From Nageia nagi (Eukaryota; Pinophyta), in NCBI GenBank assembly GCA_050084985.1, contig JBITNC010000001.1, positions 153,326,001-153,390,000 of the forward strand: 64,000 bases of DNA, given 5' to 3'. Shown in pieces: positions 47,697-59,128 of the stretch. The notes under the pieces were generated by a model. The model saw nothing but the letters and a program-made list of their open reading frames with translations. It was not told where the DNA came from and made no database searches. Position numbers and translations under genes: made by a program. The stretch's first letter is position 1; each line of letters opens with the position of its first letter.

Positions 47697-48108
47697 TTCG
47701 GGATGAAGCGAATAATAGGATAGATATGTAATTTTTCACTCTTAATGTTTGTAAAATAATTTCATTCAAATTCTCTTAGAATTCCTTAATGTATTAAGTG
47801 TTTGGAGTTTTGATTTTTCTTCAAACATACAAATTTTATATTTTTCTATCATCTAGGGTATGTCATTTCTTTATGAAAGAAAGGATAAAATGAATGTAGT
47901 GATAACAAGGAGATTATTCTAAGATAACCTTTTCATACATTACACATTTACTGGATAATCACTGTCACAATGACATGCAACATATATTTACATCATACAA
48001 AGGCAGGGCACCCAATTGCCAAGTGACCTCTAGATGTTCCCATCTAGGTATATTTTTTAATTTTATAAATTTTTTGGTGTTTTGTATTTTTTTTTTAGGA
48101 TTTTATGA

Positions 48109-49359
48109 TTAGTCTATTTTTTTTAGGATTTTATGATTTTTTCTAGGGAATCTATTCATGACGCGTTCAAATCGAGTTTGAACTGCATCGGGATTAGATG
48201 AACAATGTGTTGAACTAAACAAAAAACTAAAATCTAATACCACTTGATTATGATAAATTTTTGGAACACAATAATCTAAGTGTTCGGATGTCACGGTTTG
48301 TGTGATTGAGATGAGTCATTCTAGATATCTTAAAGTCAGGTTGTGAGTACAATCGACCATTATTTTGGGCTTTTCTTTAGGCCATAGAAGACAGAAATAT
48401 ATCATTAAATCATATTCTAATTTAGGAGAACACCATAACTCAAAGGCATTGATACAAATGATAACTTGATACCCATTTATTTTGACATCCCAACCATAAG
48501 ATTCACGTGTATCATAGACTGTCAAGGCCAATTTTTGTTGTATTTCTATAGGCATGGAAAAAATATTTGAGTACAAAGGAGTAGGAGCGTTATGAATAAC
48601 TTTCATAAAGATATCTTTGTCATACCTATTTTCGAACCCTGGAAGATAACTTCCATTATTCCGTACTTTACGTTCTTTTCATAGTCTTTCGATGATCTCA
48701 TTTCTAACCTTTATTTGACTTATCATTTTAAGTTCAATGATACGACAAGCTTGCCTTTTCTCTAACTTTCATTCCCAAATTATGTGTCGCATTTGCATGC
48801 GAGAACATCTATGAATTTGCCTATAATATTGTTGTGACGTTCTAGGAGGACAAGCCACAAAAGTATTTGAAAAATCATAAATCACCTTTTTATGAGGCAA
48901 ATAATGTAAAATTTCATCCATCCATTCTAGGCTTTTGATTAATTGTTTAATGCATTTCAGCCTAGCTAAAAGGAGTGAATACTCGATTAATTGACAATTT
49001 ATGACAATCTTTGGTATTCCATAAGGCCATTGTAGGCAGAAAGCCATTATTCTTTGTGATATTCTTTCCATATGAGTGAAATAGATTTGTGGATCTAAAA
49101 TAATGCTTACTTCGTATCCACACAAAGTGACTCCCCAATCATTATTCCTACCACAAAACATATGAAATGTTCTTTCATATTGTTCATCAATAGTCAATTG
49201 TAAATAGTTTAAAAGATCAAGATCAAATACATGTTTTAAATATGTCAATGCTAAATCACCTGGATATCTGGGTGGTGGAAATCGTACTTGTGGTGGCATT
49301 ATGCTACCTTCAGCAGATTGGTTTGCTAGATTCATCCTTTCTGTTTTAGTCATTAACAT
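48109..49359 (-). pseudogene. Post-pol accessory ORF, tandem duplication of an unrecognised domain
   Basis: Open stretches at 49,359-48,769, 48,606-48,316 and 48,294-48,109 are all in one minus-strand frame. They are separated only by TGA codons (48,766-48,768, 48,679-48,681, 48,316-48,318), giving about 416 codons. Two halves align: half 1 has NNDWGVTLCGYEVSIILD, FCLQWPYGIPKIVINCQ and VIYDFSNTF. Half 2 has SYGWDVKINGYQVIICIN, FCLLWPKEKPKIMVDCT and VVLDFSFLF. The shared pattern is W-V-x3-GY-V-x-I, then F-x-L-x-WP-x3-PKI-x-V-x-C, then V-x-x-DFS-x-x-F. Order on the transcript: gag, pol, then this ORF. I recognise no family. It has no obvious signal peptide or membrane segment, so an envelope role is not supported. 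Its start overlaps no pol sequence and uses its own ATG. Confidence 0.7.
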
Positions 49360-49439
49360 TTGACAAATATTAATACTTTTATTTATATATTAATTTAGCA
49401 ATAAATGAAAGAAAGCTAATATACACACACATTTTTTTT

Positions 49440-50580
49440 TTATGTATAGAAGGGTTGAAGATGCATGATATTTATAGGTTCACACTCTTCATTTCCTTCT
49501 AAATCTGATAAATGATAAGTTCCTCTACCGAATTTTTTCTTAATGATATATGGTCCTAACCAATTCGGAGCAAACTTATCTCTAAACTGTCGTTCTTTTC
49601 GTGAAGTTTGTTGATTTTCTTTTAAAACCAAATCACCTATTTTAAACTCATGAATTAAAGCCCTTTTATCAAAAGCTCATTTTATCCTTTTCTGATAAAC
49701 ACGCATATGCTCTAAAGCATTAATACGTTTTTCATCTAAAAGTAACAATTGATCTAAGCGAGTCTGTCTTGTTTCTTCATCAAAATTTTGCTCACTCAGA
49801 TTTACTCTAAGGGATGGTATCTCAAGTTCTATAGGTAGGATAGCTTCTGTTCCGTACACTAAAGAGAATGGTGTTGCCCCAATAGGAGTACGTACACTGG
49901 TATGATAAGCCCATAAGGCTTTTGGTATTTGCATATGCCAATCGTTATGAGAATCATTTACTATTTTTGCTAAAATGTTTCGAATAGTTTTATTAGTAGC
50001 TTCTGCCTGTCCATTGCCTTGTGGATAATATGGAGTGGAAAAACTTTATTTAATTTGATATTTATCACATATTTGTTTTACATCCTTATTTTTAAAATTT
50101 TTTCCATTATCCATAATTAATTGATTTGGCACACCAAATCTACATATAATATAATTTTCTATAAAATTCGTGATTTGTGAGCCAACAGTGGAAGTCATGG
50201 GAATAGCCTCTACCCATTTGGTAAAATATTCAGTCACTGTAATTATGAACTTATGTCCACCAGAAGATGTAGGTGTAATTTGTCCTATTAAATCTAATGC
50301 CCATTTAGAGAATGGCCAAAGTGATTGTATAGGATGCAGTTCTTGAGATGGTTGTGAAAATAAATAAGCATATTGTTGACATTTAAAACATTTTTTGACA
50401 TATTCACAACAATCTTTTTCCATAGTTGGCCAATAATACCCCATTCATATTAATCATTTTACAATTGCAACACCATTAAAATGTCCTCCACATGTTCCAT
50501 CATGGGCAGAAGATATAGCCTTTTTAACATCATTCCATTCAAGACATCTGAGTAAAATACCATTAAAATTTCGTCGATGT
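49440..50580 (-). CDS. pol: integrase, interrupted by stops
   Basis: Inserts the DNA copy into the genome. The N-terminal HHCC zinc site is seen as AHDGTCGGHFNG (upstream of two stops near 50,450) and CFKCQQ (near 50,385). The catalytic core shows WALDLIGQI (first Asp), MDNGKNF (second Asp) and GNGQAEATNKT (Glu), then IPKALWAYHTSVRTPIGATP and VYGTEAILPIE. The C-terminal part ends GPYIIKKKFGRGTYHLSD and INIMHLQPFYT at 49,440. Open stretches are 50,444-50,046, 49,934-49,677 and 49,631-49,440, all in one frame. The catalytic triad is intact in sequence, but stops prevent a full product. Confidence 0.88.
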
Positions 50581-50627
50581 AAAATGTCCCCTAACAAACA
50601 ATACTTAGTTGCTTTAATTTTAAAAGC

Positions 50628-51190
50628 TCACCGTGATGATTTATTAAGGTTTGCAGGAAGATTTCCAAATTTTAAAAAATCTATCAATTCTTTATACCAA
50701 TTATCTTTATCACTTATGTCAATATTTAATACATTTTTTTCTTCATCTTCCTGTTGTAATGATGATTGAGATAATTGAATTATCTCAACTTGAATTGAAG
50801 ATTGTTTAGGATCCTCTGGGATAAGAGATCCAATAGAAGCCATAGCATCTGCAAATCTATTAGATGATCTTGGTGCCACTTCTATAATAAATCAGTCAAA
50901 AGATTTTAATAATTCTTCAACTAACGCTTTATACTTTTGAAGTAAAGGCTCTTTACATTGATAAATTCCTTTCACTTGATTTACGATGAGTAAAGAATCT
51001 CCAATAAGCTTTATTCTTTTAAGTTTTAATTTAATAGCAGCTTTTAATGCTAATATCAAAGCTTCATATTCCGCATTATTATTAGTACAAGGAAATTTTA
51101 GTTTAAATGAATAAGGTATAGGGATACCTTGCAGTGTTATGAATACAACACCTACTCCACCACCTTGTTCACATCGAGAACCATCAAAGT
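50628..51190 (-). CDS. pol: second (archaeal-like) RNase H plus linker, interrupted by stop
   Basis: The stretch beginning near 51,190 reads MTIHFDGSRCEQGGGVGVVF, NNAEYEALILALKAA, LIGDSLLIVNQV and, past a stop at about 50,890, RFADAMASIGS. These are the four acidic active-site positions (D, E, D, D) of an RNase H1-type fold. Plant Tat-branch elements are known to carry such a second RNase H, which is good evidence for that branch. RNase H removes the RNA template during reverse transcription. The linker to integrase (50,800-50,628) is poorly conserved. Confidence 0.85.
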
Positions 51191-51239
51191 GTATTGTCAT
51201 ATCCCAATCATTTTCAGGTTCTCTAGGTATTTCAATTTC

Positions 51240-51935
51240 ATCTAATTGAAACACTCCATCATCGGGTAATTCAACGACAAGTGGTTTATCATCTTGCAAT
51301 GGGGCCTCAGCGAGATAATCAACAATTACTTGTCCTTTTATTGACTTTTGTCCAATAAAATGTAAATCAAATTCAGTTAAGTGCATTATCCACTTTATAG
51401 TTCTTGAATTTTGATAAGTTTTATTCATCATATATTTCAATGGATCTACTTTAGAAATGACATATGTTGTATGATTAAGCATATAATGTCGAAGTTTTTT
51501 AGTAGCAAAAATGACAGCAAGACATAATTTTTCCAAATATATATACTTAATCTCGTAGCTCACTAGAGTTCTACTCAAATAATATATAGCTTGCTCTTTA
51601 TTGTGTTCATTCTTTTGAGCAAGCATTATCCCTAAGGCGATTTCAGTAGCTAAAATATATAACAAAAAAGGTACATCTTTTCTTGGTGGATTTAAGATAG
51701 GAGGAGATAATAAATATCTTTTAATTTCATCAAATGCATCTTGTTGCTCTTTGCCCCAATGATATTCTATCCCCTTTTTTAATAATTTTGTAAATGGTTT
51801 ACATTTGTCAGAAAGTTGAGCTATAAACCTTCTAATGGCTTGTAACTTGCCCTGTAAACTCTGTAATTATTTTAGATTTGCAGGAGGTGGCATATCTACT
51901 ACTGCCTTCACTTTACTAGGATCTATTTCAATTCC
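51240..51935 (-). CDS. pol: RT connection and first RNase H, interrupted
   Basis: After a stop near 51,934 the frame continues with FIAQLSDKCKPFTKLLKKG and DEIKRYLLSPPILNPP (RT thumb/connection), then LLYILATEIALGIMLAQ, AIYYLSRTL and LAVIFATKKLRHYML, the pattern of the standard Ty3 RNase H. The first active-site aspartate position reads Glu (ATEIALG), consistent with a weakened first RNase H in elements that have a second one. Confidence 0.85.
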
Positions 51936-52775
51936 TCATCGAGACACAATAAATCCTAATAATTTTCCTGAAGTTACACCAAAAACACATTTTTTTGGAT
52001 TTAACCTTACTTTATGTTCTAACAATCTATCTAAGACTTTAATTAGATCTTTTCCATGATCTACTCGATATTTAGATCTAACCAACAAATCATCGACATA
52101 ATATTCTACTATGTCATGCATATAGTCATGGAATATATAAGTCATAGCTCTTTGATAAGTTGCCCCGGCGTTTTTCAATCCAAAAGGTATAACTTTATAA
52201 CAAAAGGTACCCCAAGGAGTTATAAAAGCCATTTTATGTTGATCTTCAGTAGCTATTTTTATTTGATTATAACCAAAAAACCTATCCATCAATGATAACA
52301 TATCATGTCCTGCTGTTGAATCTACCAGATTGTCGATGCTAGGTAGTAGGAAATCATCTTTAGGACAAGCTTTGTTAAGATCACGAAAATCTGTGCATAT
52401 TCTTATTTTTCCACTTGGTTTTTTCATAGGTACCATATTAGATATCCAATCTGAATAATCTATAGGTTGTATAAATTTGGCTTCTAATAATTTTTGGAGT
52501 TCTTCTTTTACCATTAATGCTATAGTAGGATGCATCTTACGCAATTTTTATTTAACGGGTTTAGCATCAGGCTTTAATGCTAAATTATGTACTACTAATT
52601 TAGGATCTATCCCAGGCATATCTGCATATGACCATACAAATACCTTTTCTCGTTCTTTTAATAAGGTTATAATTTTTTCTTGTTCATTTTCCGTGAGGTT
52701 TTCTCCTAATTGAATAATTTTAGGATCTTGAGGATCTTTACTAATATTTATTTCTAAAACCTTTTCAGTAAGCAT
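51936..52775 (-). CDS. pol: reverse transcriptase core, interrupted by one stop
   Basis: Copies element RNA into DNA. The upstream open stretch (52,775-52,548) has KVFVWSYADMPGIDPKLVVH, the usual pre-RT segment. The next (52,544-51,936) has DYSDWISNMVPMKKPSGKIR, CTDFRDLNKACPKDDFLLPS, SLMDRFFGYNQIKI, TPWGTFCYKVIPFGLKNAGA and YYVDDLLVRS. YVDD is the catalytic motif. The G in FFGYNQI is a variant of the usual SGYNQI. The order and spacing match Ty3 elements. The two stretches share a frame and are separated by one stop codon. Confidence 0.93.
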
Positions 52776-52844
52776 ATGTGACCCTTCTTCTAATTGATTT
52801 GGTACTGGTATCTAGCCATTGTCATTAACACTATATTCTTCATC

Positions 52845-53663
52845 TTATTCTTGAGTTTGTTCATTCGTGCATACTTGACTTTCATAGGAACCAAGTATGT
52901 GATCTACATTTTTGAATTCATGTACCGAAGGATTAGATGATATAAGAGAGAAATCAGCAATCATTTCATCTGTAGAAGTATTGGCTATTATTTTGATTAA
53001 ATTTTGATTTTCATTAACTTCATCTATTCGTTCATTATTTTGATCTTCAATATCATTCTCTTTTATTGTAACCATATTTACCGATGGTATATATGCATAT
53101 GAAATGATTGATGATTCGACATTTTTATTTATTTTTTCTTGTATATGTCTTGGTAAACCCAAATGACTCCAGAGTGGCTCAATATTATTAATAAAGAGCC
53201 TTTCGACACCTTCTAAGACATCCATTTCACTTAATTGTCCTTCACTTATATCAACAACTTCTTGTATTATGGATTTTTTCTCTAATGTTTCTTCATTATA
53301 ATCCAAATTTTCTTCTTCTAAATTTCCTAATTTACCAAGATTTTTATATTCATTCTTATAACCTAATCCACTTTTATCAGTGGGATCTTGGTATTGTAAT
53401 TCAATTATTTCTCTGGGACCTTGTTCATACCGACCCAATCCTCGTCCTTGCCAATTACATTTGTTAAAATAGTTTAAGACAAATGTTCTTGAACATGACG
53501 ATAAATATTTCATATCATTATTGAAATATCCTTCATATATTTGATTGGATATTGTTAATATAGGATATACTATTCCCGCATAGATGAACATTGTCTGATT
53601 AGGTACTTCTCCTAAAGGCACTATTTGTCCAATCACACTAGGTAATTCAGACAATCTTCCCAT
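52845..53663 (-). CDS. pol: protease-RT linker with G-patch domain
   Basis: A single open stretch of 272 codons. Residues about 66-105 read CNWQGRGLGRYEQGPREIIE and DKSGLGYK, a G-patch: a glycine-rich RNA-binding or helicase-activating motif. G-patches at the protease edge are known in some retroviruses and also occur in plant Ty3 elements. The rest is acidic and low in conserved motifs. In frame with protease upstream and RT downstream. Confidence 0.75.
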   Translation of the reverse strand: MGRLSELPSVIGQIVPLGEVPNQTMFIYAGIVYPILTISNQIYEGYFNNDMKYLSSCSRTFVLNYFNKCNWQGRGLGRYEQGPREIIELQYQDPTDKSGLGYKNEYKNLGKLGNLEEENLDYNEETLEKKSIIQEVVDISEGQLSEMDVLEGVERLFINNIEPLWSHLGLPRHIQEKINKNVESSIISYAYIPSVNMVTIKENDIEDQNNERIDEVNENQNLIKIIANTSTDEMIADFSLISSNPSVHEFKNVDHILGSYESQVCTNEQTQE

Positions 53664-53666
53664 TTC

Positions 53667-54587
53667 TTATGATGAAGGTATACTAAATATCACATCATCT
53701 ACGTCATATTCTCCCATCCCTAAATCCATTAATTTAATCTTTACTGGATATACATCGGATGGGTTATTATTATATGTAGTATTTACTTGTTTTGATGAAG
53801 ATGCTCCATGCTTTTCATCTAAAGTTTTAGCAACTTTTTCCCAAGTATCTTTATCTTGTATAACTATATCATTTTTTACTTTTATGACTTCAGATTGATT
53901 CATATTTTTGTTCATTAAGATAGTTGATAGATTGGGAGATGGTAATGTCACTTCATTTGTATCAAAAATTAAATTACAATGTGAATAAGGATCTGGGTCT
54001 TTAAACACACAATGAACTTTATCCTTGTAGATGTACTTTAAACATCCATGATAAGTTGATGGAACACATTGCATTTCTCTAATCCATGGATGTCCTAAAA
54101 GAACATTGTATTGTATAATATTTCCTTCAATTATATGTAATAAATTTTGGACGGTTTTAGCACCTACTGTAATTGGTAGCACTATCGATCCCAAGGTTGA
54201 ACACACTGCATCATTAAAAGCTCTAATTTGCAAAGAAAGAGCTAAGATAATTGATTCTGGTAAATTTAGCTTTTTATATGTAGCGTCTGAAATATATTTT
54301 ATGGCTGAACCCTCATCTATTAAAATTCTTTTAAATAATTTTCCATCTACCTTACCAATTATATGTAAGGGTGGATCAAGTCCGCCTGGTCCATCGTTAT
54401 CTAATTTTTCTTGTTCGTAGAAGGTGATACTAGGTTGTTGAGATATTATCAAATTTTCAACTATTGAAATGAAGTTATTTGGGTTACTAATATCCACTTG
54501 AATTTCTTGTAGAATTTGATTCATAGCTTCCCTATAACTCTCAGACTGTTGTAATAATTCAAATAAGGTCATCTTTACTGGAGACAT
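53667..54587 (-). CDS. pol: aspartic protease region
   Basis: An open stretch of 306 codons. KRILIDEGSAIKYISDATY holds the retropepsin active site as D-E-G-S (usual D-S/T-G). NVLLGHPWIREM is the conserved LLGxPW block near the domain end. The protease cuts the polyprotein into mature parts. The N-terminal ~75 residues link to gag, and the C-terminal ~110 residues are acidic linker. It ends at a stop directly before the G-patch stretch in the same frame. Confidence 0.85.
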   Translation of the reverse strand: MSPVKMTLFELLQQSESYREAMNQILQEIQVDISNPNNFISIVENLIISQQPSITFYEQEKLDNDGPGGLDPPLHIIGKVDGKLFKRILIDEGSAIKYISDATYKKLNLPESIILALSLQIRAFNDAVCSTLGSIVLPITVGAKTVQNLLHIIEGNIIQYNVLLGHPWIREMQCVPSTYHGCLKYIYKDKVHCVFKDPDPYSHCNLIFDTNEVTLPSPNLSTILMNKNMNQSEVIKVKNDIVIQDKDTWEKVAKTLDEKHGASSSKQVNTTYNNNPSDVYPVKIKLMDLGMGEYDVDDVIFSIPSS

Positions 54588-57349
54588 TTTTAACTGTCGT
54601 TGAAGAGCACCTTTTATCGAAACTTTAGGTTACTGTGGAGGAGGTATAGGTTGTATATTAATTGGGTTTGATATCGATTGATTTTTTTGAGGATTATCCT
54701 ATTTATTCTGATATTGTTGTGCTCTTGTGGCTATACCAATCATATGTATCAAATCATCTATAGTTCCTATAAACGGTATATCCTTATTATCCCATGTATA
54801 GTTCAGTTGATTTGGGATAGTTGCCACATTATTAGCCTGATGTGAAGGTAAAGGGTTTTGATATATCCCTAAATTTTGATTTGAAGGCACAACAGGATTA
54901 TCCACATCTATCTTTCGACTATCTATCAAGTCTTGAATCTTATGCTGTAAAGTGCGACATTTATTTGTATTATGTCCCTTTTGTCTATGATAAGCACAAA
55001 ATTCATTCTCCTTATACCATTTACTTTCTTTAGCATTAGGATTTTCAGGCCTTATATCAGGTAATGTAATCATACCATTATCACATAATTTTTTAAGTAT
55101 TTCAGCTAATGGTTCTGATAATGGGGTAAAATTTCTTTTAGGTTTAGGTTCAGTACTTTCTTCTATTTTTGAAGAAGGACCGTAATTTTCTGTTGTAGCT
55201 ATTTGATTATTTTGTGGTTGTTTACTAATGTTCTCATTTTGATTACCTTTTTTGTATTCTTTTTTCTTGAGTTTTAGCTCTTCATCTTGAATTTTAACTC
55301 TTTCTATAACTACTGCCTGAGCAATAGCTTCTTCAAAAGTTTTATGTTGTTGAATTTGGAGAACACTAGCTATTGGTCTTAAACAGCTTTGGCTAAATAA
55401 TTTAACCAATTCTTCTTGTGGTATTGTATAAGGCATACTAGTGAGTATAGCCCACCATCTTGAGATATAATCTTGTATGGTTTCATCAGGAAATTATTTC
55501 AATCTCGTAAGATCCGTAATTGAAGATTTTTCTTTAATATTGATTCTAAAATGTTCAAGAAATTGATTAGCCAATTGTTCAAACGTATATAAACTATGCA
55601 TAGGTAAACTATTATACCAATCCAAAGCTTGGCCTGCGAGTGTCATAGGAAATATATGTAACATTAATGAGTCATCATTGGCTATCTGATAACTAGAAAA
55701 TGAAAATTTTCTCAAATGTTCTTTGGGGTCTTCTCTTCCTTTAAATGGCTCTATTTTAGGAAATTCAAACCTATATGGTAGTTTCTTTTTTGGAACACTT
55801 GGATGAATAGGCTCATTGCAAATATTCTTGTAATTTAACTTTTGAAGTCCTTGAACATTCATTTCTCGATTTATAAAATCCTTCATAAAGTTTTCTAATT
55901 CTTTATCGGTTCTATGACCTTGAGTGTGCCTATGATGTCTCCAAGTATTTGGATCCTTTTTCGAAATTGATCTTGAAATGTAAGACTCATAGTCAGAAGG
56001 AATTTCTGATGGTGGTGGAGGTAATATTTTAAGAGGCGAATGTCATCACGGAATAGGAATTCTAGGAGGTTTTTGGGATATCCCTTTTTCATGTAGATCT
56101 TTTCCCTTATAATCAGGTTGTCTTGTTTGATTTTGGGTTTGTTCAACCCAACTTTTAATAGAATCTCACTTTTGTTTATCATATAATTTTTGAAGTTCTA
56201 ATTCCTTTTCCATTTCCTTTTGTAATAAAATGGTTGTCTCTCTATCTAGCGCTTCTTATTTATCTAAGTAAGGATCTCGATATCTTTGTATTTGACTTCC
56301 TTCAGGAGTTTCCAGTTTCAAATTCCTTATTTTTTGATATTCATCCCACTGTCTTTGTTTTTCTTTCTCCATACGTAGATATTGTTCCCTTTTTACTTTT
56401 TCATTTTCTAATTCTTTTAGTTGTAATTCTTGTAAACGAAGTTGAATCTCGTGCTCTTTATGAAGTCTTTTCTTTTCTTGTTCCAAGAACTCGTTTCTTT
56501 CTTTCTTTGCTTGTTCTTGTTCTATGAATTTTCTTTTATCTCTAAGAAATTTATCTTCCATTTCTTTTAATTTATCCTCTTGTTCTTGCAATAAAATAGT
56601 TCATCGGCTTTTCTTTTTTATTCCTCTAGGATATATTGCATGTCTACAGCCCTTTTAATATTCTTAGCATATACTTCCGTGAATCTTTTACCAGCTGTTG
56701 TTTTATATAATTATCATTTTTGTAGTTCTTCATAAGAAGGTATCTCTTCTATTTTAAACTTAGATGTCCTTCTATTTGATCCTTCTTTTGTGGAATAAGA
56801 TTTTTCTGTTTGTTTTATTGATGCTTCCTTTCTTCCTAATTCAAAAGAAAAAGAAGATCCCTCCTTTTGAATTGAAGAACTGACTCTTCGACCATCTGAT
56901 AATTGATGACTGATTCTTTCATATTTAATTTTATATGGCTCAGTCTGTGGTACAGCTATGGTTCCGGCCCAAGATTTAGCCTCGTCAATTTCTAAGTTAT
57001 CAAGCTTTTGGTCTATTTTTTCTACATCTCCCGATAAACTAAAAGACATCTTAGGAATACCCCTATGATTAGCTAGGCGATGATGAATTTCAATCAATTC
57101 TTCATCTAACACTTGCGTTCCATTCCTTGCAATAGGATTATCTATAGTTTGTCTTTGTGATCTAGATTGATTATAACCATAATCACCATCTTTACCTACA
57201 TAACGAACTACCCATGAATTTGATTCATCTAAAGGAGGTGGCCTCCTAACCGAATATTCTATCAAATCCATGTTGTCTGAATCTATTTCTTGCATTTCAA
57301 ATGGATGTTCTCGCATTTTCTTAGCGATCATACTTCTAGTTTGAACCAT
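54588..57349 (-). CDS. gag, interrupted by stops and one frameshift
   Basis: Gag builds the cytoplasmic particle. The start MVQTRSM at 57,349 is a common plant gag start and is preferred over an upstream ATG at 57,451. N-terminal part to 56,714. A frameshift near 56,600 moves the frame to that of the rest of the polyprotein. 56,591-56,256 is a long charged coiled coil (KLKEMEDKFLRDKRKFIEQE). 55,886-55,494 is the capsid domain (RFEFPKIEPFKGREDPKEHL, AGQALDWYNSLP). 55,436-54,699 holds a zinc-knuckle-like FCAYHRQKGHNTNKC. Between 56,256 and 55,886 the true frame is cut by stops such as the TGA pair near 56,045, while an apparent ORF in another frame there is not real. Stops could be decayed CGA codons. 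Confidence 0.85.
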
Positions 57350-59107
57350 TTTAAATATCATAAACAAACATCGTAAACAAGAAACTCTATTTTTATCTTT
57401 TAGATTATATTTTCGAGAAAACAATTTAATGCACAAACATCCTATATGCAAACTTACTTTTAATGATGTGATTATCTTCTTTAACTTTTTTGCATATTTT
57501 TAATGTCTAAAGTAAATGAACGATATGGGTTGTTTATTTTAATCTTTTTAATTTTCCTAGTTTGTTTTGACTAGTCAAGTGTTAAACAAGGTAGGTTGGG
57601 TAATTCTAACATTTGCAAGTTTCTATGGCTTTTGGCTTGGTTCTAGATGAGTCTCTTTTTTGACTCCTACCTAAAGGAAAGTTACCTTGGTCATCACTTC
57701 CAAGTGTAACTGGCTCTATGGTTTCAAGTGCATTATGTCAATGGTTACAAAGAAGTAAGAATTAACGGTTGGTAGTGACATCCAACTCATTAATGTTCAA
57801 TTATTTCTTAAGGCCTTATGAAATGCATTTAAACAAGTAAGATACATTTATGCATACTACCCTCCCAAACATTCATGTCCATTTACTTATCTTATTTTAA
57901 CATGATACAATCAAAATTTATTTTTAATGAGTGTTGACCTTAATAAACCCGTTATTCTTTTTAATTATAATGTGATTCATTATCCAACTTATTAATGATG
58001 TTCATTAACCCCTTCTAGCTATGGAAGTATTATGTGTGATAAATTCCCTCTTCTTACTAGTCACATATCTCTTCGACCTCCAATGGAGTGGTAAGAGCAG
58101 ACTTGGTAAGAAGCCGTTAAGTGTGGATAAATTAGTTAAGTGAGGTTCAATTACTCCTCCAAGAGTCACATATCCCTTCGACCTCCAATGGAGTGGTAAG
58201 GGCAGACATCTTTAAGAGTTTTAATGTGAAGTATATTTCCAAAAATGAAATGTGAATAAATTTTACTCTTTCACTTAACTTATTTCTGATCACTTAAGAT
58301 CGCATAAAGCGCAAAAGTGAGAGCATACTTTGTCAAGTGAAAGTACTTAATGTATTCAAATTCCTCCAATTCATTAACCTTTAAATATGATTTATACTAC
58401 CAAAAACCCGATTTATTTACCTTAGGTTCATTCCAAATTAAGTGTGATTCATTTACTTCTTCCAAAAAATATTAAATGTAGTAAATTACCTCCTCTTACT
58501 AGTCACATATCCCTTCGACCTCCAATGGAGTGGTAAGGGCAGACTTGGTAAGAGGTGATTATATGTGGATAAATTAACCAAATTAATGATAATGTGAATA
58601 CAAAAGAAAAGAATAATTAATTACCCCTTCTTATCAGGTCTATTCTGGTCACCTTAGATCGCACGAAGCGCAAAGGGAGAGTATAATTAGATAAGATAAA
58701 AAGTATTTAATGTATACGTACCCTTAACCCAAAACATTAAAAATAAATACATAACATTATACATAAAATAAATTAATAACAAATGCATTTAACCTTTTAA
58801 CTACCCATTTTCTAGATGCACTCTAAGCAGAGAGATCACACACAGTTTTACCGATTGTCATTTTAAATATATAATTACACTTACTGTATCTAGGTCGGAT
58901 TATAAAACATACCAGTTTCATAAAGATCGTTGCCGATTATAACATGATCATCGACGATCCAGAAATCACAGAAAACAAAAAACAAAGCAATAGATCAAAT
59001 AGATTAAGTTAGTATGTAATTCCATAAGATGCAAACAAATTTAAAATAAAACCAAAACAATATGCAATTGATCCTATTTTTGCTTCAATTTTTTGAAATG
59101 CATGCAA
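57350..59107. other. Leader (5' untranslated region) of the element
   Basis: About 1.75 kb between the primer binding site and the gag start, with no ORF of note. It holds the 44-bp repeats and two copies of a second box (58,286-58,330 and 58,644-58,690, core TTAGATCGCACGAAGCGCAAA). 58,925-58,959 holds two ATCG-rich motifs shared with the LTRs. Confidence 0.7.
58059..58544. repeat. Three copies of a 44-bp leader box
   Basis: Copies at 58,059-58,102, 58,164-58,207 and 58,501-58,544 are near-identical (AGTCACATATCCCTTCGACC through GTGGTAAGGGCAGAC). The contrast with the poorly conserved DNA around them suggests recent spread or constraint. They alternate with the second leader box. Confidence 0.9.
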
Positions 59108-59128
59108 GGGGCCCTCCTTCTAGTGCCA
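59108..59128 (-). promoter_or_regulatory. Putative primer binding site
   Basis: Three bases inside the 5' LTR, the minus strand reads TGGCACTAGAAGGAGGGCCC, so the primer tRNA would end CTAGTGCCA. TGG matching the tRNA CCA end at this position is standard for tRNA-primed reverse transcription. I could not assign a plant tRNA. CpG decay (original TGGCGC) is possible. Confidence 0.6.

Noticed and set aside
48109-49359. Post-pol ORF as an envelope gene
   Set aside because: No signal peptide, no transmembrane segment and no cleavage-site-like region are visible. Position after pol alone is not enough.
55895-56182. 95-codon minus-strand ORF inside gag
   Set aside because: It is in a different frame. 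The polyprotein frame through the same bases gives gag-like sequence continuous with the capsid stretch, cut by TGA codons, so this ORF is a shadow.
58059-58690. Regularly repeated boxes that superficially resemble a CRISPR array
   Set aside because: Only three copies with unequal spacing, inside the leader of a eukaryotic retrotransposon, and no cas genes.
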